From Legionella sp. PATHC035 (GTDB taxonomy: Bacteria; Pseudomonadota; Gammaproteobacteria; Legionellales; Legionellaceae), in NCBI RefSeq assembly GCF_026191115.1, contig NZ_JAPHOT010000001.1, positions 1,803,501-1,867,500 on the forward strand: 64,000 bases of DNA, written 5' to 3'. The notes under the pieces were generated by a model that was given only the letters and a program-made list of their open reading frames with translations, made no database searches and was not told the origin of the DNA. The translations under genes and the position numbers were made by a program. Positions 8,718-18,809 of this stretch are shown one piece after another. Each line of letters begins with the position of its first letter. The first letter of the stretch is position 1.

Positions 8718-10040
8718 TTATTGAAGACAACACGATGAATCATCGAGTTGCATCTCCTCTTCTTCATCAGAAATGTTATCTAACTCGACGATTGCTGGCT
8801 CTTTATTGCCAAAAAATCCCAGCTTTGATAATGCGGCTGAGCGATCGATTGTATCTCTGGGGCGACTCTCGTTAATCGCATCGGTTAGTGCAAAATTAAC
8901 AAAGCAAATCACCACCAGGGCTATGGCACCAAGCACCGGAATAATGGGATTGGCCGCAAAAATGGGAAGCGCGCAACACATGGCGAGGAAAATGAGCGTG
9001 GTCGTCGTTAAATGAGAGCCCAGTCGAAATTGCTCAAATGCAATTTGCTTGTCTATTGCTTGAAGGTGTTCGTTTATTGCTTTTTGCTCTTTGATACTCG
9101 ATGCCGTGTTTAACATGGCTGTATAGTGCGACCGTAGCTCAAATAAACGACTCAACTCGATATACGCACGGGTCAACGACATGATGATGTCAAAAGCAAA
9201 CGCAGCAAGCGACACATAAAAAGCAAATGGCGCCAAAGCGCCCACTAAATAATAACAATTAATAAATCCGGCGCTAAACCAGACAATATCATTACCTAAT
9301 TCAAACCACCGACGTTTTATTTGCGCATTGAAACGAACCGTCCACCCTAAAGATTCCTCTTCCGGTTCCATCCACCAGCCCGGCACCGTATGTTTGAACA
9401 CCACGAAGAAGTTGACCAACAAACGGGGTAGAAAGAAAATCCACGCGATTTGCGCCAGAACAGGGTCCAAAACATAATCCATGACACTGACAAAATGAAG
9501 GTATGACTCTGATTTGGATATTCGGGAGATAAAGTCTAAAGCACGTTTCGAACGGGTGAACAACAATCGAAACGGATTTGTTTCGACCGTCATATTGCGT
9601 ATGTCTTGAGTAAACGAAAACTCATCTACTGGTTTAGGTTTTTTAGGAAAATTGGGTATTAACTGTGCGAGTAACTCACGATATAAATTTTGTTGCCGAC
9701 GTAAGCGCGCCACTTCTCTTGGTACAGTCAAATAGTGTGCGTAGAGATGCTCCAAAAGTTCGGCCATCATCAATGCGGCAATCAGCTGCTCTTTGATTTC
9801 CTCTTGATCGATTGGCTTCTCAGACTCGAACTTGGCATTAAGCTGTTGTCCCAAAAGACTATATTCCAGGTTCAATACCAAATGAAGAGGGACTATCTTA
9901 CAATAAAAATCAGGACCTAACTTTTTAATGCTTTCGGTGAAGTTCCAATTCGCAGGATTTTGCGCAGCCTGTGTGAAAGGAAGTTCAGAGAAGGATTCTG
10001 CTAAAAAAGTTTCATGTAAATGTCGAATAAGTGGGGTCAT
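8718..10040 (-). CDS. Multi-span membrane protein, candidate Dot/Icm effector
   Basis: 440 residues with no family I recognise beyond Legionella-type membrane proteins. A helical N-terminal domain (1-190) is followed by several hydrophobic stretches (about 195-225, 255-290 and 345-385), then a hydrophilic tail. The last 25 residues are acid-rich (DNISDEEEEMQLDDSSCCLQ), matching the E-block seen in Dot/Icm substrates. The final four residues CCLQ also fit a CaaX prenylation box, as used by some Legionella effectors. No signal peptide. Effector status is inference from the tail only; a resident inner-membrane protein is the alternative. Confidence 0.6.
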   Translation of the reverse strand: MTPLIRHLHETFLAESFSELPFTQAAQNPANWNFTESIKKLGPDFYCKIVPLHLVLNLEYSLLGQQLNAKFESEKPIDQEEIKEQLIAALMMAELLEHLYAHYLTVPREVARLRRQQNLYRELLAQLIPNFPKKPKPVDEFSFTQDIRNMTVETNPFRLLFTRSKRALDFISRISKSESYLHFVSVMDYVLDPVLAQIAWIFFLPRLLVNFFVVFKHTVPGWWMEPEEESLGWTVRFNAQIKRRWFELGNDIVWFSAGFINCYYLVGALAPFAFYVSLAAFAFDIIMSLTRAYIELSRLFELRSHYTAMLNTASSIKEQKAINEHLQAIDKQIAFEQFRLGSHLTTTTLIFLAMCCALPIFAANPIIPVLGAIALVVICFVNFALTDAINESRPRDTIDRSAALSKLGFFGNKEPAIVELDNISDEEEEMQLDDSSCCLQ

Positions 10041-10439
10041 GATGTCCTAAAATGAATTTTGGGATATCAAATGAACAATCTTATACTGCTCATTTGCTTA
10101 TTGTCTATTAATAACTTCAAAAGTAAAAAAATAGGTCTGATTATATATAAATCTGTACAAAAAGAAAATTTATGAACATCAGTCATACGGTTTGTTGCTT
10201 CAGAGAATCGATTAAGCACGCCTGGACTCGTTTTTTATCACCCCAAAAATATCCATCCGCTATCGAATCGATCTATAATATAGTTACACAAATTTATCGT
10301 TTTAGCATGCTCATTAAACACGGAAATAGAACAAAATTAAGTCTTTTTGCAAAATAATGATCAAAAATGCACTTATTTTCTTGCTGATTCATGTCTTCTG
10401 AGCGACAATATTGCACCGAGTTAAGCACGAAGAGTACCC
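10041..10439. other. Divergent intergenic region before tkt
   Basis: AT-rich spacer between the membrane protein and tkt, which diverge from it. It must hold both promoters but I could not assign convincing hexamers. An open frame of 61 codons at 10172 has no ribosome binding site or recognisable features and is not called. Confidence 0.4.
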
Positions 10440-12443
10440 ATGAATCTTTCCAAAGAATTAGCTAATGCCATTCGCATTTTAAGTGTAGACGCCGTAGAAC
10501 AAGCTCAATCAGGACATCCAGGAATGCCTTTAGGCATGGCAGACATAGCCACTGTTTTATGGAAAAAGTTTTTAAAGCACAATCCCCAAAATCCTCATTG
10601 GTTTAATCGCGATCGATTTGTCTTGTCCAATGGGCATGGTTCCATGCTGCTTTATTCATTACTTCACCTCACTGGCTATAAGCTTTCTTTAGAAGACTTG
10701 AAGCAGTTCCGTCAATTAAATTCGAAAACCCCTGGACACCCAGAATTCGGCCATACGCCTGGAGTAGAAACGACTACAGGTCCTTTAGGACAAGGCTTGG
10801 CAAATGCAGTAGGCATGGCTTTAGCGGAGCGGGTGCTGGCAACACACTTTAATCGCGATGATTTGAAGCTCGTGGATCACTATACCTACACATTTACTGG
10901 CGATGGATGTCTTATGGAAGGCATTTCGCACGAAGCGTGTTCGCTCGCAGGCACTTTAGGTTTAGGAAAGCTCATCGTTTTCTATGACGACAATGGCATT
11001 TCGATTGATGGTAATGTTGAATCTTGGTTTACTGACAATACAGCCCAACGTTTTAAAGCCTATCATTGGCAAGTGATCGAAGCAGTAGACGGCCATGATA
11101 TGGAGGCTATTGAACAAGCCATCCTTAAAGCACAGGCCAATACCACACAACCCACACTGATTATCTGCAAAACCGTCATTGGACTGGGTTCCTCAGTAGC
11201 AGGAAGTGAAAAAGCTCATGGATCGGCGCTAGGGGCAAAAGACGTTGCCAATGTTCGTGAATTTTTTAACTGGGACTACGAGCCTTTTGTCATCCCTGAT
11301 AGCATTTATCAGCAATGGAATCATATAGAACAAGGGGAAAAAGAAGAGCAACAATGGCTCATGCAACTGAATCAATACCAGCAAAAATACCCACAAGACC
11401 ACTATGAATTTTTACGTCGCATCAATGGCGATCTGCCTGATGATTGGCAAAGTTACAGCGATGCATTTCTTGAGCAGTGCCGCAGCAATGACAAAGCGAT
11501 TGCCACCCGTAAATCATCACAACAATGCATTGAGCATTTTGCCCGCTTGCTGCCTGAAATGCTCGGTGGTTCAGCAGACTTAACGGGCTCCAACAATACC
11601 GATTGGTCCGGCAGCAAAGCCATCACTGCCGAAGACTTTTCAGGGAATTACCTATATTATGGCGTACGCGAATTCGGAATGGCCGCCATCATGAATGGCC
11701 TGGCAGTCCATGGTGGATTTATTCCTTATGGTGGAACCTTCCTGGTTTTTGCCGACTATGCACGCAATGCTGTACGTTTAAGTGCCTTAATGCAGCAACG
11801 TATTATTTATGTCTTTACCCATGATTCGATTGGGTTAGGTGAAGATGGTCCAACCCATCAACCTGTAGAACATGCGTCCATGCTTCGTATGACTCCAGGT
11901 ATGCATGTTTGGCGTCCCGCAGATTTAATGGAAACAGCCGTTGCATGGAAACTCGCTTTGGAGCATCATAATGGGCCAACATCCTTGCTGCTTTCAAGGC
12001 AAAATCTTCCTGCATTGCCTCATGGAGCAACAGCGGCTGAGTTAATTAAAAAAGGAGGTTATATCATTCTCGATTGTGATGGAACTCCTGATGCCATCTT
12101 AATCGGAACAGGCTCGGAGGTTCAGCTCGCACTTGCTGCTGCAGAGCGGGTGAAAACACAAGGACTTAAGGTGAGAGTAGTCTCTATGCCTTGCGCGGAA
12201 CGATTCTTGGAGCAAGATCAAAGTTATAAAGAACATGTTTTGCCTCAAAATATTCAAACCCGCATCGCAATTGAAGCGGCCAGTTCTGCTTATTGGTATC
12301 AATTTGTTGGTTTACAAGGTGCGGTCATTGGCCTGGATTGTTTTGGCGTATCTGCCCCTGCTGCCCAAGCCTATCAATATTTGGGTATTACTGTAGAGCG
12401 AATCATTGAGACGTTAGAAGCATTAGTTAAAAAACTAAAATAG
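10440..12443 (+). CDS. tkt: Transketolase
   Basis: 667 residues, full length. Transfers two-carbon units between sugar phosphates in the non-oxidative pentose phosphate pathway, with thiamine diphosphate and a divalent metal. Visible motifs: HPGMPLGMADI near the N-terminus, the thiamine diphosphate motif TFTGDGCLMEGISHEACSLAG ending with the metal-ligand N in DDNGIS, and the pyrimidine-domain FTHDSIGLGEDGPTHQPVEH. It heads the tkt-gap-pgk-pyk cluster, linking the pentose phosphate and lower glycolytic routes. The 226-base gap to gap carries repeats, so the cluster may not be a single transcript. Confidence 0.97.
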   Translation: MNLSKELANAIRILSVDAVEQAQSGHPGMPLGMADIATVLWKKFLKHNPQNPHWFNRDRFVLSNGHGSMLLYSLLHLTGYKLSLEDLKQFRQLNSKTPGHPEFGHTPGVETTTGPLGQGLANAVGMALAERVLATHFNRDDLKLVDHYTYTFTGDGCLMEGISHEACSLAGTLGLGKLIVFYDDNGISIDGNVESWFTDNTAQRFKAYHWQVIEAVDGHDMEAIEQAILKAQANTTQPTLIICKTVIGLGSSVAGSEKAHGSALGAKDVANVREFFNWDYEPFVIPDSIYQQWNHIEQGEKEEQQWLMQLNQYQQKYPQDHYEFLRRINGDLPDDWQSYSDAFLEQCRSNDKAIATRKSSQQCIEHFARLLPEMLGGSADLTGSNNTDWSGSKAITAEDFSGNYLYYGVREFGMAAIMNGLAVHGGFIPYGGTFLVFADYARNAVRLSALMQQRIIYVFTHDSIGLGEDGPTHQPVEHASMLRMTPGMHVWRPADLMETAVAWKLALEHHNGPTSLLLSRQNLPALPHGATAAELIKKGGYIILDCDGTPDAILIGTGSEVQLALAAAERVKTQGLKVRVVSMPCAERFLEQDQSYKEHVLPQNIQTRIAIEAASSAYWYQFVGLQGAVIGLDCFGVSAPAAQAYQYLGITVERIIETLEALVKKLK

Positions 12444-12483
12444 AATAAAATAATTTGCAGTCTAGATAGAGCAAAGAAGCATT

Positions 12484-12552
12484 CCCTCTCCCCACTTGTG
12501 GGAGAGGGGTTGAGTGAGCCCTTCGGGCACCTTATCCCCGCGGGGAGAAGCG
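12484..12552. repeat. CCCTCTCC-type intergenic palindrome
   Basis: CCCTCTCCCCAC and GTGGGAGAGGGG pair around a short loop, followed by a second small palindrome (CCCTTCGGGC) and CCCCGCGGGG. The same family recurs at about 37512, 37761, 48903, 48972 and 62780. It may also act as a transcription barrier after tkt. Confidence 0.7.
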
Positions 12553-12609
12553 AAATTCCTGAGCTTGATGGCGCTAAAGCTACGAATTAGATACTTAACT
12601 TGAGATAAA

Positions 12610-12646
12610 GGGTCTGCTTACCATGTGCTTGATTGTAAACAGACTC
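12610..12646. promoter_or_regulatory. Hairpin in the gap leader region
   Basis: GGGTCTGCTTAC (12610-12621) and GTAAACAGACTC (12635-12646) form an imperfect stem just before the gap ribosome binding site. Its left arm resembles the end of the inverted-repeat element at 42081, so it may be a relic of that element. Confidence 0.4.
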
Positions 12647-12669
12647 CACTAAAATTGGAGAGAAGTAAT

Positions 12670-13662
12670 ATGACAATACGTGTCGCGATTAACGGCTACG
12701 GTCGCATTGGCCGTTGTATCTTAAGAGCAATTTTTGAATCAAAGAAACAGAATGAATTTGAAATTGTTGCAATCAATGATTTATCTGCGATTGATACTAC
12801 AGCACATCTGACCCGTTATGATACAACACATGGTCGTTTCGCATCCGATGTCAGTGTTGAAGGCGACATGCTGGTGATTGATGGTCATGCGATTAAAATC
12901 ATTGCCGAACGCAATCCGCTGAATTTGCCGTGGAAAGAGTTAAACATTGATTTGGTTTTAGAGTGCACTGGCTTTTTTACCGAGCGCGAAAAAGCGATGC
13001 AGCATATCACTGCTGGTGCGAAAAAAGTATTGATTTCTGCCCCAGGAAAAAATGTGGATGCGACCATAGTTTATGGAGTAAACCACCATACACTCAAGGC
13101 CTCTGATCTCATCGTTTCTAATGCTTCATGCACCACCAATTGTCTCGCTCCAGTGGTGAAACCATTAAACGATGCTTTAGGCATTGAAGCTGGTTTATTA
13201 AATACCGTGCATGCCTACACCAATGATCAAATGCTTTTAGATGGCAGCCATGAAGATCTTCGTCGTGCCCGTGCAGCAGCACACTCCATTATTCCAACCA
13301 AAACAGGTGCCGCCGCTGCAGTAGGATTGGTATTACCTGAATTAGCTGGAAAACTCGATGGGTTTGCGATGCGTGTTCCAGTTCTTAATGTGTCCGTTAT
13401 TGATTTAACGTTTACAGCAAAACGCGAAACCACTGCAAAAGAAGTCAACGATATTGTACGCCAAGCAAAAAGCCGCATTTTACAAATCAATGATGATCCT
13501 TTAGTTTCCTGTGATTTTAATCATAATCCTGCGTCAGCTATTTTTGACACTACTCAAACTAAAGTATTTGGTAAACTCGTTAAAATTGTAGCCTGGTATG
13601 ACAATGAATGGGGCTTTTCTAATCGTATGCTTGATACGGCTCAGCAAATGATGAGTTGCTAG
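12670..13662 (+). CDS. gap: Glyceraldehyde-3-phosphate dehydrogenase
   Basis: 330 residues when started at [15 protein letters not shown], which follows GGAGAGAAG; an earlier in-frame ATG at 12625 would add 15 residues outside the family's N-terminus. NAD(P)-binding motif INGYGRIGR, catalytic [12 protein letters not shown] and the substrate loop TVHAYTNDQ with [15 protein letters not shown]. The last two features resemble the GapB-type/plastid-type subgroup more than E. coli GapA, so use in gluconeogenesis or with NADP is possible. Next to pgk, as in many glycolytic operons. Confidence 0.95.
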   Translation: MTIRVAINGYGRIGRCILRAIFESKKQNEFEIVAINDLSAIDTTAHLTRYDTTHGRFASDVSVEGDMLVIDGHAIKIIAERNPLNLPWKELNIDLVLECTGFFTEREKAMQHITAGAKKVLISAPGKNVDATIVYGVNHHTLKASDLIVSNASCTTNCLAPVVKPLNDALGIEAGLLNTVHAYTNDQMLLDGSHEDLRRARAAAHSIIPTKTGAAAAVGLVLPELAGKLDGFAMRVPVLNVSVIDLTFTAKRETTAKEVNDIVRQAKSRILQINDDPLVSCDFNHNPASAIFDTTQTKVFGKLVKIVAWYDNEWGFSNRMLDTAQQMMSC

Positions 13663-13684
13663 AACCCCTGTTTGGAGATAACTG

Positions 13685-14875
13685 ATGAATCTGATACAAA
13701 TGCGCGATATAGACCTGTCAGGAAAACGGGTGCTAATTCGTGAAGATCTGAATGTTCCAATCAAAGAGGGGATTATTACCAGTGACCAGCGATTACAGGC
13801 AGCGCTTCCCACGCTTAAAGCTGCTTTAGATGCTGGTGCTGCAGTTATCGTCCTATCTCATTTGGGACGTCCTGAAGAAGGAAAATTCGAACGACGTTTT
13901 TCGATGGCGCCCATTGCAGAATATTTGCAGGACCATTTAGATTATCCTGTTCGTTTTGTAAGTGATTACCTCAATGGAGTGGAAGCCAAACCAGGTGAAT
14001 TAGTCGTTTGCGAAAACGTACGCTTTAATGTTGGCGAAAAAAACAATGAAGAACAGCTGGCAAGGAAACTTGCCAATCTATGTGATGTTTTTGTCATGGA
14101 TGCTTTTGGAACAGCGCACCGCGCACAAGCCTCGACTTACGGTGTCGCTCAATATGCACCGATTGCCGTGGCAGGCCCCTTATTGGTAAGGGAACTGGAT
14201 GCTTTAAACAAGGCACTTGCCGCCCCCCAAAAACCGATTGTGGCAATTGTCGGTGGCGCCAAAGTTTCCACTAAGCTCAGTTTGCTACGCCAATTAGTCA
14301 CCCGCGTTGATTATTTAATCCCTGGTGGTGGAATTGCCAATACATTTCTCAAAGCCCAAGGATTTGAAATTGGTGTGTCACTCTATGAACAGAATTTATT
14401 GGATGAAGCACGTGAAATTCTCCAACTGGCTAAAGAGAAAGGCTGCCATATTCCCTTACCAACTGATGTGGTAGTCGGCAAATCCTTTAGTGAACATTGC
14501 CCAGCCTATAATAAATCACTGCACAATGTCGCTACAGACGACATGATTCTCGATATTGGTCCGATGACCGTGAGTGAGTACGTTGATATTATTAATCAAG
14601 CCAAAACCATCATTTGGAATGGTCCTGTCGGAGTGTTTGAATTTGCACAGTTTGCTTATGGAACCCGGGCCTTGGCTATTGCTATTGCTGAAAGCGATGC
14701 CTTTTCAATTGCCGGTGGTGGCGATACGCTTGCAGCAATCGATCTCTATGATTTGAACCAGCAAATTTCTTATGTTTCCACAGGGGGTGGGGCGTTTCTT
14801 GAGTGTTTGGAAGGAAAGACCTTGCCTGCTGTTGCCATTTTGCAGGAGCGTGCACAAGATGTTAAGACAAACTAA
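13685..14875 (+). CDS. pgk: Phosphoglycerate kinase
   Basis: 396 residues, normal length. Interconverts 1,3-bisphosphoglycerate and 3-phosphoglycerate with ATP formation. Motifs: [13 protein letters not shown] at the N-terminus, [13 protein letters not shown], the hinge [22 protein letters not shown] and the nucleotide-loop [10 protein letters not shown]. It starts 22 bases after gap, and its last 17 bases overlap the pyk start, so the pair is translationally coupled. Confidence 0.97.
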   Translation: MNLIQMRDIDLSGKRVLIREDLNVPIKEGIITSDQRLQAALPTLKAALDAGAAVIVLSHLGRPEEGKFERRFSMAPIAEYLQDHLDYPVRFVSDYLNGVEAKPGELVVCENVRFNVGEKNNEEQLARKLANLCDVFVMDAFGTAHRAQASTYGVAQYAPIAVAGPLLVRELDALNKALAAPQKPIVAIVGGAKVSTKLSLLRQLVTRVDYLIPGGGIANTFLKAQGFEIGVSLYEQNLLDEAREILQLAKEKGCHIPLPTDVVVGKSFSEHCPAYNKSLHNVATDDMILDIGPMTVSEYVDIINQAKTIIWNGPVGVFEFAQFAYGTRALAIAIAESDAFSIAGGGDTLAAIDLYDLNQQISYVSTGGGAFLECLEGKTLPAVAILQERAQDVKTN

Positions 14876-16277
14876 AATCGTTGCCACCTTAGGACCATCC
14901 AGTAGCGATCCAATCACACTCCGTGCCATGTTAACCGCTGGTGTTGACGTGGTACGCATTAACTTCTCCCATGCCGATTCCTCTGCATTGCAGCTTATTG
15001 CGCTGGTTCGAGGAATTGCGGAAGAGTTGAATTGCCCCGTGGCCGTCATGGCCGATTTACAAGGGCCAAAAATTCGCATTGGCCGTTTCCAAAATAAATC
15101 GATCGCTTTGATTGAAGGTCAAGCCTTCACTTTGGATTGCGATGCCCCAGATCGCTTAGGTAATCATGATGAAGTATCTGTAGCTTATCCCAGTCTAGCT
15201 CGGGAACTGGCCCCGGGAGATCATTTATTGCTTAATGATGGCTTGATTGAATTAGAAGTCAAAACCATTGCCGGCTCTAAAATTCACTGTATCGTCATTG
15301 AAGGCGGTACTCTGAGTGATCTTAAAGGATTAAACAGAAAAGGCGGTGGCCTGGCAGCCAGGACCATGACGGATAAAGACAAACGTGATCTGCACACAGC
15401 CATTGAAGCGGAGGTGGATTACATCAGTTTATCCTTTGTCAAAGATGCCGAAGACATTCGCCATACCCGTGCCCTCATCACTGAATTTGGTAAAAAAATT
15501 CCGATTATCGCGAAAATTGAACGGACAGAGGCGCTGGAATTCCTCACTGAAATTATTCAGGAGGCCGATGCAATCATGGTTGCACGAGGTGATCTAGGCG
15601 TTGAAGTTGGTGCTGCAGAAGTCCCTGCAATTCAAAAACATATTATTGGTGAAGCCCGTCGCTTGGATAAAGTAGTCATCACCGCAACCCAAATGATGGA
15701 ATCGATGATTAACCATCCTCAACCCACGCGCGCAGAGGTATCTGATGTTGCCAATGCCATATTGGATGGAACGGATGCGGTGATGTTGTCTGCAGAAACT
15801 GCCAGTGGTCAATTCCCCGTGAAAGTTCTCGCTATGGTCAATAAGATCTGCCTCAGCGCTGAGAAGCATGCGAATTTTTACTATCATAGCAGCGAGGAAA
15901 CCTGTCATTACCAACGTGCAGATCAAGCCATTGCGATGGCAACAATGCATGCAGCGAATCACTTTCCTATCCAAGCCATTATTACTTTGACTGAATCAGG
16001 TGATACCGCATTATGGATATCAAGACAACAAAGCGCGGTTCCTATTATTGCCGTATCGGCGAATAAGCGAACTATAGGTCGCTTATGCCTTGTTCATAAT
16101 GTGTTCCCAGTGTTTATGGATTACCATCAATTCGCCTCTGAAACCTTGAATCAACAGGTACTTGAAGAGTTAATCCAGTCAGGCCATCTGGAGAAAGAAC
16201 GCTTTGTATTATTAACACGTGGCCGAGTAATTGGTTCAGCAGGCGGTACAAACAGTATGGAAATTATTCGGGTTTAG
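14859..16277 (+). CDS. pyk: Pyruvate kinase
   Basis: 472 residues. The start [15 protein letters not shown] lies inside the end of pgk and is preceded by GCAGGAG; a longer in-frame start upstream would read through pgk and is rejected. Motifs: RINFSHAD, the catalytic [24 protein letters not shown] and [11 protein letters not shown]. The C-terminal regulatory domain is present and complete, ending [11 protein letters not shown]. Confidence 0.96.
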   Translation: MLRQTKIVATLGPSSSDPITLRAMLTAGVDVVRINFSHADSSALQLIALVRGIAEELNCPVAVMADLQGPKIRIGRFQNKSIALIEGQAFTLDCDAPDRLGNHDEVSVAYPSLARELAPGDHLLLNDGLIELEVKTIAGSKIHCIVIEGGTLSDLKGLNRKGGGLAARTMTDKDKRDLHTAIEAEVDYISLSFVKDAEDIRHTRALITEFGKKIPIIAKIERTEALEFLTEIIQEADAIMVARGDLGVEVGAAEVPAIQKHIIGEARRLDKVVITATQMMESMINHPQPTRAEVSDVANAILDGTDAVMLSAETASGQFPVKVLAMVNKICLSAEKHANFYYHSSEETCHYQRADQAIAMATMHAANHFPIQAIITLTESGDTALWISRQQSAVPIIAVSANKRTIGRLCLVHNVFPVFMDYHQFASETLNQQVLEELIQSGHLEKERFVLLTRGRVIGSAGGTNSMEIIRV

Positions 16278-16299
16278 AGATTATAATCCATATCGTTTT

Positions 16300-16370
16300 G
16301 CGGGTGTAGTTCAATGGTAGAACCTCAGCTTCCCAAGCTGATGGCGTGGGTTCGATTCCCATCACCCGCT
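16300..16370 (+). tRNA. tRNA-Gly (anticodon CCC)
   Basis: 71 bases folding as a cloverleaf: acceptor GCGGGTG/CACCCGC, D-arm with AATGGTAGA, anticodon stem TCAGC/GCTGA around TTCCCAA, and T-arm GTGGG-TTCGATT-CCCAT. CCA is not encoded. It lies 22 bases after pyk on the same strand. Confidence 0.95.
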
Positions 16371-16726
16371 CATTCAGCGGTGCTGATGACACTCGTGTGT
16401 CATGGGTACTTTTTGACGCAATAATAAAAACATCTTTGTTCAGTTAGCCGCCTGCATCATTAAAGTGTTTTTAATTCAGCACAGGCGAGGTAAATACAGA
16501 AGGAATTGTTATCCGCTATTTAAAGCAAATTCACGTGATTAAAGTGCTGTCTCTTTAGGCCCAGATCCTGTTTAAATCACACACCAACCACGAACCGCCC
16601 TTATTGTTTGCCTCATCGGATGCACCAAGGGTTCTGTTGGTATGGGCTTGTGTTACAACGTGGAGCTCCCTTGCAAAGCTCGGGATGATAAGATTGCGCC
16701 ACGCTGCACTTAAGCTCCAGCAAGAA
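16371..16726. other. Gap between tRNA-Gly and rocC
   Basis: No supported gene. Downstream of the tRNA, CGTGTGTCATGGG suggests only weak secondary structure. An open frame on the minus strand across 16555-16755 lacks any recognisable domain and would overlap the end of rocC. Confidence 0.4.
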
Positions 16727-17413
16727 CTATTCGATGACTTCCTTTTTCTCTTCAAGACTTCTCGAGAGCCCTAATTTCTCTTTCAAACGCGCGACAGCAT
16801 CAGGATCATATTGTCGTGTCGTTTTACTTTTTACCATGACTGCCGTAGCCCGAGCAGGTTGTGCTGGTGCATTTAAGGTATTGTAGGTTGAGGAGCGCAC
16901 CGGATAAGTAGGAAAGTGGTCTTCAGCAGGTGACGATGGTTGGCCAATTTTCGCTTGGAAGCTTGTATTTTGCTGCGTTGAATTGACTGGATTGGGTGTT
17001 TTTTCCGTCAGAACTTTACGTGCATTTCGTACGCTTTTTTCAACACGCTTCTTGATCTTAACTGCAGCGTGCTCGGCTTCTTCTTCACTGACTTCACCCA
17101 CGACATTACCGTGCAAATCAATGCGCATTTCCCGCAACTTGAGGCATGCCAAATAATCAAGACGGCGGGTGAATATAACCACAGCTTCTCTTAATTTACT
17201 TTTGGAAATACCTTGTTCTGCAGCGTCATCTGCATGCAGCAAGATATCATCCATAATCCCTATTTTTAATGGACGTATTCGTAATGAATTATCGAATGCT
17301 TCAGGAAAATGTGCAGCGAGCCATAACAATGCATCTGTTCGTGCTTTTTTAGACTTATTTTTTTGAGTTTTATTTATAACAGCGGTGCGTGGGTGCAGCT
17401 CCTGTTTTCTCAT
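16727..17413 (-). CDS. rocC: ProQ/FinO-family RNA chaperone RocC
   Basis: 228 residues. The ProQ/FinO domain covers about residues 20-120: the segment ARTDALLWLAAHFPEAF, then RPLKIGIMDDIL, SKSKLREAVVIFTRRLDYL and RIDLHGNVVGEVSEEEAEHA. A long basic, Pro/Gln-rich tail follows. In L. pneumophila, RocC with the small RNA RocR represses competence (DNA uptake) genes after transcription. The identification rests on domain plus position close to the tkt-gap-pgk-pyk cluster and dapB, which agrees with the L. pneumophila gene order as I recall it. Other ProQ paralogues exist in Legionella, so the exact orthologue should be confirmed. Confidence 0.8.
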   Translation of the reverse strand: MRKQELHPRTAVINKTQKNKSKKARTDALLWLAAHFPEAFDNSLRIRPLKIGIMDDILLHADDAAEQGISKSKLREAVVIFTRRLDYLACLKLREMRIDLHGNVVGEVSEEEAEHAAVKIKKRVEKSVRNARKVLTEKTPNPVNSTQQNTSFQAKIGQPSSPAEDHFPTYPVRSSTYNTLNAPAQPARATAVMVKSKTTRQYDPDAVARLKEKLGLSRSLEEKKEVIE

Positions 17414-17823
17414 TAGAGTACCCTTGTTAGATAGTAAATGTCATTCCAGATTGGCCTTAAGAATGAGCGCACAATGTACAATGTTTAATGATTGTTTGCA
17501 AGCATTCTTAATCATGTTCAGTTACGGTGCATACAAAGGAAAATAAGGTAGGCCAAGCAAATAGTTGACCACTTTGCTCAACTGAGTAGAACGGTGAACA
17601 GGCTCTAGTAGAAAAATAGATAATTATGGACCTATAATGAAACAGGTCTTTTTGCAATGGCCCTCGTTTTTTGGCCTATGGATTGATGTGATAACATGGA
17701 TAATCCTTGATAAAACAGGGGCAACCCTAGTGAGCATCCTTCGCTTGCACAACACGTTGCAACTGCTTTTGCTAAGATTAATGACCGATTTAACGTTTCG
17801 ATTAAAGCTTATGGGAGCACTAT
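17414..17823. other. Divergent intergenic region upstream of rocC
   Basis: About 410 bases between rocC and the small membrane protein. It presumably carries the promoters of both. An open frame from 17637 overlaps the real gene at 17824 out of frame and has no family features. No sRNA signature was identified here. Confidence 0.35.
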
Positions 17824-18015
17824 ATGGTAAGCTTCATACAAAAAATGTTTATATTTTTCCTCGCTGCATTCTTTCCATGGATCATTTTTCTTATGAATGA
17901 TAATCCTGGAGGTGCCTTTGTTGCCCTAGCTTTACAAGCAACAGTAATTGGATGGCCTTTTGCAACCATTTGGGCTTTGCGAACTCACTATCCTCCCCCA
18001 AAAGAAAAATCATAA
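17824..18015 (+). CDS. YqaE/Pmp3-like small membrane protein
   Basis: 63 residues with two hydrophobic spans (FIFFLAAFFPWIIFLMN and AFVALALQATVIGWPFATIWAL) and a charged C-terminus (PPPKEKS). The layout, with a Pro in span one and a GWP(F/I)xxIWAL signature in span two, matches the YqaE/Pmp3 family, which affects membrane potential and ion stress. Preceded by GGGAG. Only 20 bases separate it from dapB, so they may be cotranscribed. Confidence 0.65.
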   Translation: MVSFIQKMFIFFLAAFFPWIIFLMNDNPGGAFVALALQATVIGWPFATIWALRTHYPPPKEKS

Positions 18016-18035
18016 ACCATTTTATGAGGAGAACT

Positions 18036-18767
18036 ATGTTAACGCGTGTTATTGTGAATGGGGCCAATGGTAAAATGGGCTCTTTAGCTTGTGAGACTTT
18101 AGAGAATCACGAGGAATTTGAACTAGTTGCACAACTTGGCAAACAAGACAATTTAGCGCAAGCAATTGAAGCAACTAAAGCACAGATTGTGGTTGATCTC
18201 ACTCGTGCAGATTGTGTGTATCAAAATAGCCTTACCATTATAAAACATGGCGCACACCCAATTATTGGAACCTCAGGACTTCTTCCCGAGCAAATCAAAG
18301 AATTAACGGCACTATGTGAAAGTCGTCGTCTGGGTGGAATCATTGTACCTAATTTTTCAATAAGTGCTGTCTTGATGATGCTTTTTGCGGCTAAAGCTGC
18401 TGAGTACTTCCCCGAGGTGGAAATTATTGAGGCGCATCATCAGCAGAAACTTGATGCCCCATCGGGAACTGCATTAAAAACTGCTGAAATGATTGCTGCA
18501 GCACGAAAACATCCCAAAAATAAATTAAATCTCAAAGAATTGATCCCTGGTGCTCGTGGTGGAACCCATCGTGACGTCAATATCCATTCTTTACGTCTTC
18601 CTGGTGTGATTGCCCGTCAACAAGTCATTTTCGGGAGTGTAGGTGAAACATTAACCATTACTGATGACTGTATTGATCGCCGTTGTTTTATGCCCGGGAT
18701 TATTTTGTCCTGCCAAAAGGTCTCCGGATTATCTACCTTAATTTACGGACTCGAGCATTTACTTTAA
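18036..18767 (+). CDS. dapB: 4-hydroxy-tetrahydrodipicolinate reductase
   Basis: 243 residues from the ATG at MLTRVIVNGANGKMG, which follows GAGGAG; upstream in-frame starts overlap the preceding gene. Reduces tetrahydrodipicolinate precursor on the lysine and meso-diaminopimelate (cell wall) pathway. Nucleotide motif NGANGKMG, substrate motif EAHHQQKLDAPSGTA with the catalytic HH and Lys, and C-terminal IDRRCFMPGI. Somewhat shorter than E. coli DapB (273), as in several gammaproteobacteria. Confidence 0.95.
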   Translation: MLTRVIVNGANGKMGSLACETLENHEEFELVAQLGKQDNLAQAIEATKAQIVVDLTRADCVYQNSLTIIKHGAHPIIGTSGLLPEQIKELTALCESRRLGGIIVPNFSISAVLMMLFAAKAAEYFPEVEIIEAHHQQKLDAPSGTALKTAEMIAAARKHPKNKLNLKELIPGARGGTHRDVNIHSLRLPGVIARQQVIFGSVGETLTITDDCIDRRCFMPGIILSCQKVSGLSTLIYGLEHLL

Positions 18768-18809
18768 CCTCGTGAATCAGCCCGGCCAAGGAAATGCACC
18801 GGGCTCCAG

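Noticed and set aside
10172..10357. 61-codon open frame before tkt
   Set aside because: No ribosome binding site, no recognisable features, and base composition like the noncoding spacer.
16555..16755. Open frame on the minus strand between tRNA-Gly and rocC
   Set aside because: Overlaps the end of rocC and has no domain or start signal.
17637..17900. 87-codon open frame overlapping the YqaE-like gene
   Set aside because: Out of frame with a better-supported small membrane protein that has its own ribosome binding site.
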